Positions 19,646 to 29,267 of a stretch of 64,000 nucleotides of DNA are shown one piece after another (the stretch's first letter is position 1; every line of letters starts with the position of its first letter). The notes beneath the pieces were generated by a model that was not told where the DNA came from, did no database searches, and saw nothing but the letters and a program-made list of their open reading frames with translations. A program made the translations under genes and the position numbers. The stretch is taken from NCBI GenBank assembly GCA_003615045.1, contig ML014152.1, positions 1 through 64,000 of the forward strand. The letters run 5' to 3'. The stretch comes from Caulochytrium protostelioides. Its lineage: Eukaryota > Chytridiomycota > Caulochytriomycetes > Caulochytriales > Caulochytriaceae.

Positions 19646-22201
19646 TTAACCTAACATAACTCGAACCCCGTGGCGGCGGAGCTGCGAGGCCGGAAAGTCC
19701 GACCGCGGCTGGGGTCGCGTGCTGGCCGTGCCGGGCGGCTTCGTAGCGGCCCCTGCTTGGCCGCGCCGGAGGCGAAGCGGCGCCTCCGGCTCGATGCGGG
19801 AGCGCAGCTGATCCACCGGCGCGGGGATCCGGAAGAAGGGGACGCCGTCGGGATCGATGCCGAAGGTGCGGGATTCGGTACGGCCCTTCTCCAGGGGCTG
19901 CATCTCGTCGTGCTGCAGCGCTTGCAGCACCGAGCGAACCGCGTCGCCATCGATCCACGGAAAGTCGCGGGTGAGGCCCGCGAGCTGCTGGACCGCCACG
20001 GCATCCAGGGGATCGCTGAGGATCCCGGGCAGCCCGCGGAGATCGGCGTACAGCATCGGCGGCGCCGATGGCGCGTCCCGCGATTGGGAGACCGCCCACG
20101 CCAGGTTGTCGTTGACCTGCTCCAGGCCCATGGCGGCCACCACGTGGCGCTCGCGATCGAGCCACGGGGTTCTCGCCACGTCGCGGATATGCGCGGCTAC
20201 CTGCTCCATCAGCGCTGCGACGACCTGTTGCATCGCTTCGAGGTTCTGCGGGGTCAGGGCCCGGCGCCCCGCGTCGCGATGCTCGGCCCCGCGGTCTCGG
20301 TCAGCGCGACGAGTGTCGCGAAGCGTTGCCGCGCGCACCAGTCCGCCCCGTGCCACCGCGGCACGTGGGACGCCGTCCGCGTCGCCGGACGACGCGGGCG
20401 CATCCCCGCCACCGAGCGCGATGCCTTCGTCGACGCGCGGGCGCGGCTCGGTCTCGCTGGGTGGCGGGCGCCCCGGGACCTGGAGTGGCTCAGGCCACTG
20501 GGCTTCGGCGGACGCGGACGACGGGCGCTCCGCCGGCGCAGACCAGCGGCGCTGCGGCCGCGGCGGCTTTGGCGGGTCGCGCAGGCGCGCGAGCAGCACG
20601 TCGATATCGGTGTGGAACGGCTCGGGATCCGCCGCGCCGTCGCCGGCTTCCGCGGCCGGAGACCGCTCGCGAGGCCGGCGGCGGGGCGGCAGCGGGGCCG
20701 TCCACGGCGGGCTGCGCCACAGGGCCAGCACGCTGGCCCGCTGCTCGGCGCGGGGCTGGCGGAGCTGCTGCTCCATCTCGTCCGGCCGGTGCACGTCGAG
20801 CCGGAGGGCCTTGCTGGGCATCCACGCGGGCAGCGCGCGGTTGGGGAGCCGCCAGAGCGCGCCCCGGTCGCCGAACCGCGGCGGCCGCGGGCGCTTCGCC
20901 ATCGCGGCGGCGATCGCCCGCAGGGTGTCGAACAGGTGCGGGTCGGCCGCGGCCATGGCCGCGTGCGTCGTGTCGCTCGTGGCGTGGGGCTCGAGGTCGT
21001 GAGCCAGGCCGTGCAGCCACGAATACAGGACATCCAGCCGATCCAGCCGGTCCTTGCTGTACTTCAGCAGGGCTTCGGTCATGAGGAAGGCGTGGCGCAG
21101 CAGCGCCCCCGTGAGCGTGTAGGCGTTGCCGAGATCGCAGTGGGCCACGACGGCCGCGTGCAGTTTCTTGATGCGCGCGTCCGCGGGGTCGAGCGCCCGG
21201 AGTACCTCGTACGGCGTCTGGCCACCGGGCGTCGGTGGGGTGTGGAGATCGGCGAGGAACTGGATCAGAAACAGTGGCGACTCCGCCGCGTGCCACCGGG
21301 CCGCCGCCGTCTCGTCTGACGCCGTCGGGCCCACCGTGTTGACGACGGCCGACCAGAACGCCAGGAGCGTCGGCGGCGGGGGCGCGAGAAGCAACGCGAG
21401 CATCCTGCGTCGCGTCCGCACCGCCTTCGAGATGAGTGATTGCAGCTTCTGGCGCTGCTCCAGTTTCCTGAGCTGCTCAAGCTCCGTGACCGCGTCGACC
21501 GTCGCCCGCTCGATCGGTCCGTCAGGCGGTTTGGAGAACGCCTCAAGAGTCGGGGGGGCGTCGAGCGCCTCGAGCGTCTCACGTCCATGACGCACGGGAG
21601 GCGGTGGCGGCTGTCCCGTCGGAGAATCCTGGACGGGCAGCGGTTCGAACATGCCCATCAATCGCTGGATGATGGCTGCCGAGACCTGCGCTGCTTCGGG
21701 ATCCCGGTACTCCGGCCCCCGCGAGCGGGTCGTCGGGCGCATCGGCAGGTACGTGACGAGCAGATTGAGCGGCACCGGCGAGGTCACCTTGGATGACCAC
21801 TTGGCCAGTGGCTTCGCAGGCGGGTGCAGCGCCTCATCCGGCACCGGGAGCTTCGGGAACGTCAGGAGGTCCTGAGTCGCTTGAAGCGTGGCCTCAGCGC
21901 TCTCGAACGCCGGAGAGACGTCATCGCCCCGGATCGACAGGGCTTTGCGCCACACGGCCAGGTATCGCTGCTTCTCGCGCGGCACGGTCCCCTGCTCGCT
22001 GGGGTGGATGCGCGGCACGCGGCGACCCGTCCAGACCGAGGGCGCCCGCCGCGTCGGCGCCTTCTCGGTGCCGGTGCCCACGACGGGGCGGGCGAGGCCG
22101 ATGGCGAGGCCGATGGCGAGCGCGAGCGCCAGCATGCAGAGCCGCCGGAAGCGAGCCGCCGACGCCGCACGCCGTGGCCTGGACGCGGACGCTGCAGCCA
22201 T
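19646..22201 (-). CDS. large uncharacterised protein with probable N-terminal signal peptide
   Basis: 851 aa from ATG 22201; ATG 22231 would add ten residues, and the frame is open to 22603. The N-terminus has a basic stretch (RPRRAASAARFRR) and then a hydrophobic core (LCMLALALAIGLAIGLA) ending in ARPVVG. This looks like a signal peptide or signal anchor. The rest has no second clear membrane segment. Helical, balanced-composition regions (AAARWHAAESPLFLIQFLADLHTPP; CDLGNAYTLTGALLRHAFLMTEALLKY; RTPWLDRERHVVAAMGLEQVNDNLAWAVSQS; GLTRDFPWIDGDAVRSVLQAL) alternate with Pro/Arg-rich linkers. I recognise no domain. Likely a secreted or ER-lumen protein, perhaps lineage-specific. Confidence 0.6.
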   Translation of the reverse strand: MAAASASRPRRAASAARFRRLCMLALALAIGLAIGLARPVVGTGTEKAPTRRAPSVWTGRRVPRIHPSEQGTVPREKQRYLAVWRKALSIRGDDVSPAFESAEATLQATQDLLTFPKLPVPDEALHPPAKPLAKWSSKVTSPVPLNLLVTYLPMRPTTRSRGPEYRDPEAAQVSAAIIQRLMGMFEPLPVQDSPTGQPPPPPVRHGRETLEALDAPPTLEAFSKPPDGPIERATVDAVTELEQLRKLEQRQKLQSLISKAVRTRRRMLALLLAPPPPTLLAFWSAVVNTVGPTASDETAAARWHAAESPLFLIQFLADLHTPPTPGGQTPYEVLRALDPADARIKKLHAAVVAHCDLGNAYTLTGALLRHAFLMTEALLKYSKDRLDRLDVLYSWLHGLAHDLEPHATSDTTHAAMAAADPHLFDTLRAIAAAMAKRPRPPRFGDRGALWRLPNRALPAWMPSKALRLDVHRPDEMEQQLRQPRAEQRASVLALWRSPPWTAPLPPRRRPRERSPAAEAGDGAADPEPFHTDIDVLLARLRDPPKPPRPQRRWSAPAERPSSASAEAQWPEPLQVPGRPPPSETEPRPRVDEGIALGGGDAPASSGDADGVPRAAVARGGLVRAATLRDTRRADRDRGAEHRDAGRRALTPQNLEAMQQVVAALMEQVAAHIRDVARTPWLDRERHVVAAMGLEQVNDNLAWAVSQSRDAPSAPPMLYADLRGLPGILSDPLDAVAVQQLAGLTRDFPWIDGDAVRSVLQALQHDEMQPLEKGRTESRTFGIDPDGVPFFRIPAPVDQLRSRIEPEAPLRLRRGQAGAATKPPGTASTRPQPRSDFPASQLRRHGVRVMLG

Positions 22202-22929
22202 GGGCAAGCGACGTGCGTGTCCGTAGCGCATAGCGAGTCTGAAGGGCGCAGCGCGTGGCAGCCCGCAGGACGCCCGAGCGAGGGACGGGAGAGCGGAAGG
22301 GGCAGGGAGCCAGGGGGCCAGCAGCAGGTGGTGGTGGCGGCGCGCACGCGCCACAGGAAGGCGGCCGATCGGCGCCCACGCCAGGCGAGCCCGTGGCACC
22401 ACGCGAAGCCGTCTTGATCGCCGTCCTCGTGTCGTGGTGGGGATCGGGCGAGGTCGGAGTTTGGCAGGGGGAAGGGAGGGCGGCACGGCGGGGGCTGGCC
22501 GCCCCGTCGCCCGCCCTCCCGGCCACGATCTCGCGCGATGCGCGAGATGCTGCGAGCCACGTGCGACGGCGGCAATGTCGCGGGTAAACCCCGCCACGGC
22601 CAATGAGCCCGCGACGCGTCGGCCGGTCGGCCTTCACCCCGGTCCGCCGGCGCGCCGTGCACGCAAGCATCGGGTCGCTCGCCTGTGTGGCGGGCACCGC
22701 CAGCGGGCTTTGGTTTCGATTCCGCCCTTTCTGAAACGCGAAGGCGGGCGGGCGGCGCGCCGGGAGAAAGGGGGGCGGGGCACTCTGTCGTGGATTGATT
22801 CCGGGGGGCGTCGGCAACGATGTTGTCCTGATCGTGCTGCCGTCGGGCAGGGGCCTGGTGAACACCCAGGGTGCGGGAGCGGGTCACCGGAGAGTGGATG
22901 GCCGCTCGAGGCCCGAGGATGAAGTCGTT
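22202..22929. other. intergenic between two minus-strand genes
   Basis: 5' flank of the signal-peptide gene and 3' flank of the C78 protease gene. GC-rich with overlapping shadow frames; nothing recognised. Confidence 0.45.
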
Positions 22930-24537
22930 CTAGAGATGGGAGCCGGCAGAGAGAGATGCTGCTGGCGTCGGCGCCGGCAACGGTATCGCGGGCGCGGGTG
23001 CGGCAACGAGCGTGGTGGCCGTTGTCGCCGTGGAGACCGGCGCATTCCCCGAGTCGGCAGCCTCGATGCAGGACGGCGAGGCGGCCGTCATCGCCGAAGC
23101 CACAGCGGCGGCGGCGGCTTCTGTGCGAGGAAAGACGCGGCTCGAGCAGAGGATCTTGCGGCGGTCCCGGACGGCGGGCGAGCGGTATCCGACGCCGGCG
23201 GCGACGACGATTTCATACTCGCGGTGCTGATTGAGGTCCGCGAGCGTCAGCCGGAAGGGGCGCAGCACGCGGTCACAGCGCGACGCGGTCCACGGCGGGC
23301 TCGAGGCCGCCCGGGCCTCCGGCCGACGCAGCAATGCCTTCAGCTCGGCGCCGATCGGCTTGCCGGGGTCCAACACGAGCAGCCGGATCACCGGCGGGCT
23401 CCCGTCCCGCGGCGGGGCCAGCTGCTCGTACCCGATGATGGTGCGGCTGTGGCCGCGGTGCTGCAAGTACAGCGGCGGCTTCGCGGTGACGGCGACGGCC
23501 TCGCGTGACGGCGCGGCCTCGCTCAGCGGCGCGAGCACCCAGTCGCTGCGGTCGAGCGCGATGGGCCGCGCATGGGGGTAGGCGAGCCACGTGCGCTCAA
23601 AGCGGTCGAGCGCGCCGTCAAAGTAGGCGACGACGAACGCCACGAGGGCCGCGTGGTCGGGCGGGACGCGGCGCCGGCGCCCGTCGGGCCGCGCGGCGTC
23701 GGGCGTGACAAAGTCGACGATCCGGGTATCAATGTCGGCGGCATGCAACGCGCAGACGGCTTCGCTCGTGCCGATCCACTTGACGGTGCCCTTCAGCTTC
23801 GCGTTCAGCTGCACGGCGCCCTCCGGGTCATACCCGCGGCGCCACGCGGCCTCCACGTAGTGCTGGAGCTCGGGGATGCCCACGCGCTGGTGGCGGCGCA
23901 GCGCATACCCGACGTGGTCGACGGCGTCGGGCGTCGGGCTGGGCGGGAGCTGCGCGACGTGGCGCTGGACGGCGGGGAGCGCCGCCACCGCCGACAGCAG
24001 CATCTGGAGGTTGCGGTACCCGCATCCCCACAGACGGTCCGGCAGCCGGGTCCATGCGAACCGCGTCGCCGGGTGCGCGAGCACGGCGCGGTACGGCGCC
24101 GGAGAGGCCGCTCGCGCTTGCTGGCGCAGCAGCAGGGCCAGCGTCGGGATCACCGTCGGCGCGCTGCCGTCCAGAACGATGCTGGGGGTCTCGGGCGCGG
24201 CAGGTGCGGCGATCGTCCGCGGGACGGCTGGCGCCGCACCGGCCGCGAGCGCCGCCGGCGCTGGCGGTCGGGACTCCGGTCGCGGCGACGCCGCATCAGG
24301 CGCATGCGGATAGTGCCGCGATGCCGCCGACGTGGCCGACGCCGGTGGCGCCGCCGCCCCGGGCACGACCGCCGGCGCCGCGGTGAATTCCGTCGTCCCG
24401 GCCATTGCTGTCGCCGGTCGGACGGCGTCGGGCGACAGCGAGAGCTCGGCGTCGGAGGTCCGCCGCCGTCGGATCGGAGTTTGGAGAAGCCCAGGGGCAA
24501 AGGGCCGGCCGCGGAGAGGATGCGCCGTGATGCGCAT
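22930..24537 (-). CDS. Peptidase C78 family deubiquitinase (ZUP1/Mug105-like)
   Basis: Cysteine protease of the UfSP/ZUFSP family. The ZUP1/Mug105 branch cleaves (K63-linked) ubiquitin chains and the UfSP branch processes Ufm1. 535 aa from ATG 24537; ATG 24405 (MAGTTEF) is also plausible. The catalytic Cys is C172 in RLWGCGYRNLQMLLS, a hallmark of the family. The His is H363 in LQHRGHSRTIIGYE, and the Asp D390 in LLVLDPG. A substrate-side block GVGIPELQHYVEAAWRRGYDPEG and a WIGTSE motif lie between them. No C2H2 zinc finger or ubiquitin-binding motif is visible, so it resembles the short fungal Mug105 form with an Ala/Pro-rich N-terminal extension and a low-complexity C-terminal tail. The upstream gap is shared with EDE1. 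Confidence 0.85.
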   Translation of the reverse strand: MRITAHPLRGRPFAPGLLQTPIRRRRTSDAELSLSPDAVRPATAMAGTTEFTAAPAVVPGAAAPPASATSAASRHYPHAPDAASPRPESRPPAPAALAAGAAPAVPRTIAAPAAPETPSIVLDGSAPTVIPTLALLLRQQARAASPAPYRAVLAHPATRFAWTRLPDRLWGCGYRNLQMLLSAVAALPAVQRHVAQLPPSPTPDAVDHVGYALRRHQRVGIPELQHYVEAAWRRGYDPEGAVQLNAKLKGTVKWIGTSEAVCALHAADIDTRIVDFVTPDAARPDGRRRRVPPDHAALVAFVVAYFDGALDRFERTWLAYPHARPIALDRSDWVLAPLSEAAPSREAVAVTAKPPLYLQHRGHSRTIIGYEQLAPPRDGSPPVIRLLVLDPGKPIGAELKALLRRPEARAASSPPWTASRCDRVLRPFRLTLADLNQHREYEIVVAAGVGYRSPAVRDRRKILCSSRVFPRTEAAAAAVASAMTAASPSCIEAADSGNAPVSTATTATTLVAAPAPAIPLPAPTPAASLSAGSHL

Positions 24538-25253
24538 CCGGAACTGTCTGCTTCTTCGGTGTCGCCGTCTGGCATCCTCGCGGCCTGCGATCATGGCGGC
24601 TGACGCATCCTGTGATGCGATAGCCGCGCGCTCGCTCGCTTGCCGAAGGCGGTGGCTCTGTATGCGGGCGCTGCGTCGGAAGGCCGTCGCTTGCGTCATT
24701 GCCGGCGATGCGGTCCGGTCGTGGCTGCGCCACGCGACGGCTGCGCCACGCGACGGCGGCGCCCGCGCGGCCGACGCGTGGCTGGGTCCGGGTCCCGTGT
24801 CCGCGGCGGCGCGCGATTCGCGGCGAGACGGGGGCTGCCCTCGGTGTGACCGCCCGCAACGCGATCTCGACGGCGACGATCGCGCGCGGTCTGCTGGTGA
24901 CCAGTATAAGCCACCGAGAGGTCCGCGCAGCATGGCGCCGTCGGCTGCTCGCCGTCGGCCGCTCGCCGTCGTGTCCACGCGGCGACCCCGTGGCAGCCAC
25001 GCGATCCGCGATTCGCGATTCGCCCACGGAGCCCACGCGTCGTTGCCGTCGACGTCGTCCCGGCATCGGAACCTTCCTCGCCCCGGCCTCGGCGATCCCA
25101 TTGGCCACGGCCATCCCATCGGCCACCACGATAGCCTCTCATCGGCCGCGACCCCCCCGACGCGCGTGAGATCGGCCGTCGGCTCTCCTCCTTCGACGGT
25201 GCGAGCGGCGATCCCCGGGGGCGTCCGAGCTCCCCGCACGACCCGCGCCTACG
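24538..25253. other. divergent intergenic region C78 protease / EDE1
   Basis: Probable promoters for both genes. The minus-strand frame continues through it (to 25239), but with Arg/Ser-rich unconserved composition. No other gene is seen. Confidence 0.45.
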
Positions 25254-28200
25254 ATGGCCGACGCGACCACGACCGCGACCGCGGCGTCCATCGCCGCCGC
25301 GCCCGGCACGCCCGGCACGCCCGGCACGCCCGGCGGCCCCACGGCCGCGGCCGCGGCGCTGCCGCCCCAGCCGCAGCTGTCGCTCTCCTTCGCCGAGACG
25401 CAGGCGTATGCGCAGCTGTACCTCGAGGCGGGGCCCGACGCGCAGGGGCGCGTCGGCCCCACGGCCGCGATCGCCTTCATGACCCGGTCCGGCCTCTCGC
25501 AGGCGCAGCTCCACCACGTCTGGCAGCGCAGCGACGACGGCGCTAAGGGCTACCTCACCAAGGCCGAGTTCTTTACTGCGCTACGCTACATCGCGCTCGC
25601 CCAGCAGGGCAAGCCCCTCACGGACACCGGGCTCGCCCACGCCGGCGTCGCGCTGCCCACCTTTGGTCGCCCCGGTATCGTCCTGGACGGCGCCGCCGAT
25701 GAGGAGACCCCCCTGGCGGCATCATCCTCAGCGGCGGCGACGGCGGCGGCCGCCGCCGCCGCGCCCGTCAGGACCGACACTCCGACGCTCGATCTGCTCG
25801 ATATCGGGCCGAGCGCGCCGCCGCTGGCCACGAGCTTGCCGCCGCCGGCGCTGCCCGCGAGCGCGGCGCCGACGACGCTGCCGCTGCCGCCCGTCGCGGC
25901 GCACGCCACGGGCCCGGCCGCGGCGCTCGTGGCCACCGAGGCCGAGAAGCTCACCTACCAGCGCGAGTTCCTCGAGTGCCGCGCGCGCAACGCGCACGAC
26001 CCCATCCACGACCACAAGATCTCGGGCGACGCCGGACGCGAGGTGTGGCTCCGCACTCACGTGCCGCCGGACCAGCTCTTCCTCGTGTGGGGCATCAGCG
26101 ACACGCAGAGCTGTGGCCGCCTCTCGTTCCAGGAGTTCAGCGCCGGCCGCCTCGTGATCGACCGCCTCGCGGCGAAGCGCCTCCCGGCCGTGCCGGCCGC
26201 GCTCGCGCCCGCCGTCTTTGCCCAGTTCGACCGCCTCGCGGCCGCGATGGACGCCGCGCCCGTCTCGACCCCGACGACGACGGCCCCGCCCGGCGCGGCG
26301 CCCGGGACGGCCGGCGGCTCGGGCCTAGCGACGCCGCTGACGGGCGTCGGCGCCATGGCCGGCCTGCCGCCGCCCGCATCCGCGACCGCGGCGATGCCCC
26401 GCGGGCCCATCTCGGCGCACACGACCGGCGACGGCGGCGTGCTGCCCAACCTCGTGATCTTGCCGGCCGACCGCGTCAAGTATGGCAAGCTCTTCGACAA
26501 GCTCGACGCCGACAACAAGGGCTATGTCCCCGGCGCCGACGCGCACGCCTTCCTCACGCGCAGCAAGCTCTCGTCGATGGTGCTCGGCCAGATCTGGGAG
26601 CTCTCGGACACCAAGAAACTCGGCAGTCTCGACCGCAACCAGTTCATCGTGCTGATGCATCTCGTGGCCGAGCGCATGGCCGGACGGCCGCTGCCCGCCT
26701 CGGTGCCGCCTGAAGTCTTTGTCGGCGCGCCGCTGCCGGGCGCTGCTCCCGGGACCGGCATCGTGCCGGGGCCGCCGCCGACGGGGCTTCCGCCGTCCAG
26801 CGCCAGCTTCATGCTGACACCGCAGCCCGCGTCGGCCTCGACGGCCGCGCCCACGGTGCCGCCGTCGACCGCCGCCGCCGCCGCCGCCGCCGGGGGCGGC
26901 ACGACAGCGACGCCCGGCACGAGCATGGGCGACCTGCTCAACCTGAGCACGACCGCATCGCCCTCCCCGGCGCTCGCGTCGTCGACGTTCGCGCTGCCCC
27001 CGCGCTCGCGCGATCTCTCGGCCGCGTCGTCGTTCAAGGACCTCGCGGCGACCGGCGGCTTCCCCTCGACGACGACCGCGTCGGTGCTCGGCGGGACCGC
27101 GTCGCCGGGCGCCGGGCTGCCGCCGGCGGCGGTCCGGACCCCGTCTACCGACCCCGGCGCCGGCGCCGGCATGGGCGGGGCGGCCAGCGGCTTGCAGGCA
27201 CGCGAGCTGGATTTGGCGGGCCGCAAGCGCGAGCTGGCGGACGCCGAAGCGGCGTTTGCGGCGCTGCAGCCGGAGGAAGCGGGTCTGCGGGAGCGCCGTG
27301 ACCAGATCCAGGCGGAGTTGCGCACGGTCACGGCACAGCGCAATGCGGTGCAGCAGCAGCTGGCCCAGCTGCGGGTCGTGTTCCAAACCGCGAAGCATGA
27401 CGTCCAGGACCTGGAGGAGCAGTTGACGCAGGAGCGCCAGGCCTACGAGCAGGACCAGCGGCACCTGCAGCTGGCCGAGACGGGCGTGCTGGCGCTCCAG
27501 AGCGAAAAGACGGCCCTCCAGGAACAGCTGGCTCAGAACGAGACGCGCGCCCAGACGCTCAAGAAATCGATCGGTGAGTATACGGACTTCAGCGTCGGCC
27601 TCAAGGAGGAAGTCGCCAAGCTCCGCGAGGAGCTCCGCAAGACGCTACAGCTGGTGGACGTGGCGCAGCAGCAGGTCGCGTCGGCCGAGTCCGAGTACAA
27701 GGCGCTCAAGGACGACGTCGCGGACTTGACGGAGCGGCGCGAGAACCAGCGGAAGCGGTCGGAGGCGCTGCAGTCGCAGCTGTCGGTCCAGCAGGCGATG
27801 CTCGACCGCGAGCGGCTGCTGTTCGCCAAAGACAAGGAGCAGCACGAGCGCGACGTCGCCGACTACACGAAGCGCGCGGCGGACCAGACGGCGCTCGAGG
27901 CGCAGCTCACCGACGCGCGGGCCGACATGCAGCGCGAGCGCGACGCGATGGCCGCGCAGCGCGCGCAGCACGCCGCCGCGGCGCAGGAGCGCCAGCGCCA
28001 GCAGCAGCAGCAGCAGCAGCAGATCGAGGCCGCCCGCGCCCAGATGGCGCAGGAGCGGCAGCAGCTCGCCCAGCTCAGCACGGCGGCCACGAGCCCCTCG
28101 ATGGCCCTGTCGCCGGCCTCGCAAGCCGTCGCGGCGGCGGCCGCCATGGCGTTGCCGACCTCGGCGGGCGCGGCGGGCGTGCCGTCGCCGTCGAGCCTGG

Positions 28201-29246
28201 CGAGCCCGTCGCCCACGTCGCCGCCGCCGCCGTCGACCCACAACAAGCCCGCGCGCCAGGAGACCGTCGGCTCCGTCGACGGGATGATGGGCGCCTTTGC
28301 GTCGCAGTACCCGCCGCTCGCCACGACGGCCACGACGGGCGCGACGGCCTCGCCGACGTCGATGCCGCTGCCGATGTCCCCGCCGACGATGGGGCTCAGC
28401 GCGGGCGACCGCAGCCACGTCGGCCTCGCGCGGCCCTTGCACCAGGACCCGCTCGCGCAGCGCTTCGACATGGGCGTGTTCGCGTCCGAGTCCAGCGAGC
28501 CGGTGGGGTTCGCCTCCTCCGAGTCCGCCTCGGTCCGCTCGTCCGCCCGTCGCGCCAAGATGAAGCGACTCAACATGGACGCCGCCTTTTCGGACGCGTT
28601 CGCGACGCCCCCGGCGGCAGTGGCGGCGGCGGCGACGTCGACGTCGACCGCGGCGGCGGCGGCGCGTCCGTCCTCGGCAGCCGCGGTGACGCCCAAGACG
28701 GCGATGGACAGTTTCTCGTTCGACACGTCGTTTGATGCGTTCGGCCCCACGTCGCGCGTCGTCTCGCCGGCGGCGCCGGCGCCGGCGCCCGCTACAGACG
28801 CCTTTCCAGAGTCGTTCGACGCCCGCGCCGCCGCGAGCCCGGCGTCGGTCGCGGCCACGGCGCCCCCGACGACGACGACGGCGGCGGCGGCGGCGCCCGC
28901 ACCCGCGGCGCCCGCCGACGCGCTCGACACGATCTTTGGTCCGAGCTCGGACGCACCCATGCTGACGGCGAGGGACATGACCTCGACCAACCCCGCGTTC
29001 GACGCGGCGTTCGAGAGCCATTTCCCGCCGGTGGCGGCGGCGACGGCGGGCCCCGCGCTGCCGTCGCGCGCTGTCGCGGCCGAGGCCCCGGCCGGCGCCA
29101 CGACGACGGCAGCCACCGGATCGCGGCCGCCGCCCCAGGTGCAGGCCATCATTGACATGGGCTTCTCGGAGGACCAGGCCAAGGCCGCGCTCGCCAAGTA
29201 TGATTTCGATGTACAGCGGGCCCTGAACTCGTTACTGGATGCGTAA
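25254..29246 (+). CDS. EDE1: EH-domain endocytic scaffold, EDE1/EPS15-like
   Basis: Early-arriving scaffold of clathrin-mediated endocytosis that binds NPF-motif adaptors and ubiquitin. Single exon, 1330 aa (yeast Ede1 1381 aa). Three EH domains lie at about residues 43-125 (AETQAYAQLYLEAGPD..., weaker calcium loop), 233-315 (KLTYQREFLECRARN...WGISDTQSCGRLSFQEF) and 398-480 (KYGKLFDKLDADNKGYV...IWELSDTKKLGSLDRNQF). A long coiled coil at about 645-945 includes a Gln run. A Pro/Ala/Ser-rich region follows, with acidic-Phe DxF-like motifs. The C-terminal UBA domain at about 1290-1330 contains VQAIIDMGFSEDQAKAALAKYDFDVQRALNSLL. The order 3xEH, coiled coil, UBA is the fungal Ede1 arrangement. The stop lies 21 bp from that of convergent NAA35. 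Confidence 0.95.
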   Translation: MADATTTATAASIAAAPGTPGTPGTPGGPTAAAAALPPQPQLSLSFAETQAYAQLYLEAGPDAQGRVGPTAAIAFMTRSGLSQAQLHHVWQRSDDGAKGYLTKAEFFTALRYIALAQQGKPLTDTGLAHAGVALPTFGRPGIVLDGAADEETPLAASSSAAATAAAAAAAPVRTDTPTLDLLDIGPSAPPLATSLPPPALPASAAPTTLPLPPVAAHATGPAAALVATEAEKLTYQREFLECRARNAHDPIHDHKISGDAGREVWLRTHVPPDQLFLVWGISDTQSCGRLSFQEFSAGRLVIDRLAAKRLPAVPAALAPAVFAQFDRLAAAMDAAPVSTPTTTAPPGAAPGTAGGSGLATPLTGVGAMAGLPPPASATAAMPRGPISAHTTGDGGVLPNLVILPADRVKYGKLFDKLDADNKGYVPGADAHAFLTRSKLSSMVLGQIWELSDTKKLGSLDRNQFIVLMHLVAERMAGRPLPASVPPEVFVGAPLPGAAPGTGIVPGPPPTGLPPSSASFMLTPQPASASTAAPTVPPSTAAAAAAAGGGTTATPGTSMGDLLNLSTTASPSPALASSTFALPPRSRDLSAASSFKDLAATGGFPSTTTASVLGGTASPGAGLPPAAVRTPSTDPGAGAGMGGAASGLQARELDLAGRKRELADAEAAFAALQPEEAGLRERRDQIQAELRTVTAQRNAVQQQLAQLRVVFQTAKHDVQDLEEQLTQERQAYEQDQRHLQLAETGVLALQSEKTALQEQLAQNETRAQTLKKSIGEYTDFSVGLKEEVAKLREELRKTLQLVDVAQQQVASAESEYKALKDDVADLTERRENQRKRSEALQSQLSVQQAMLDRERLLFAKDKEQHERDVADYTKRAADQTALEAQLTDARADMQRERDAMAAQRAQHAAAAQERQRQQQQQQQQIEAARAQMAQERQQLAQLSTAATSPSMALSPASQAVAAAAAMALPTSAGAAGVPSPSSLASPSPTSPPPPSTHNKPARQETVGSVDGMMGAFASQYPPLATTATTGATASPTSMPLPMSPPTMGLSAGDRSHVGLARPLHQDPLAQRFDMGVFASESSEPVGFASSESASVRSSARRAKMKRLNMDAAFSDAFATPPAAVAAAATSTSTAAAAARPSSAAAVTPKTAMDSFSFDTSFDAFGPTSRVVSPAAPAPAPATDAFPESFDARAAASPASVAATAPPTTTTAAAAAPAPAAPADALDTIFGPSSDAPMLTARDMTSTNPAFDAAFESHFPPVAAATAGPALPSRAVAAEAPAGATTTAATGSRPPPQVQAIIDMGFSEDQAKAALAKYDFDVQRALNSLLDA

Positions 29247-29267
29247 ACACTCTGTCTTTGTTGGTCT

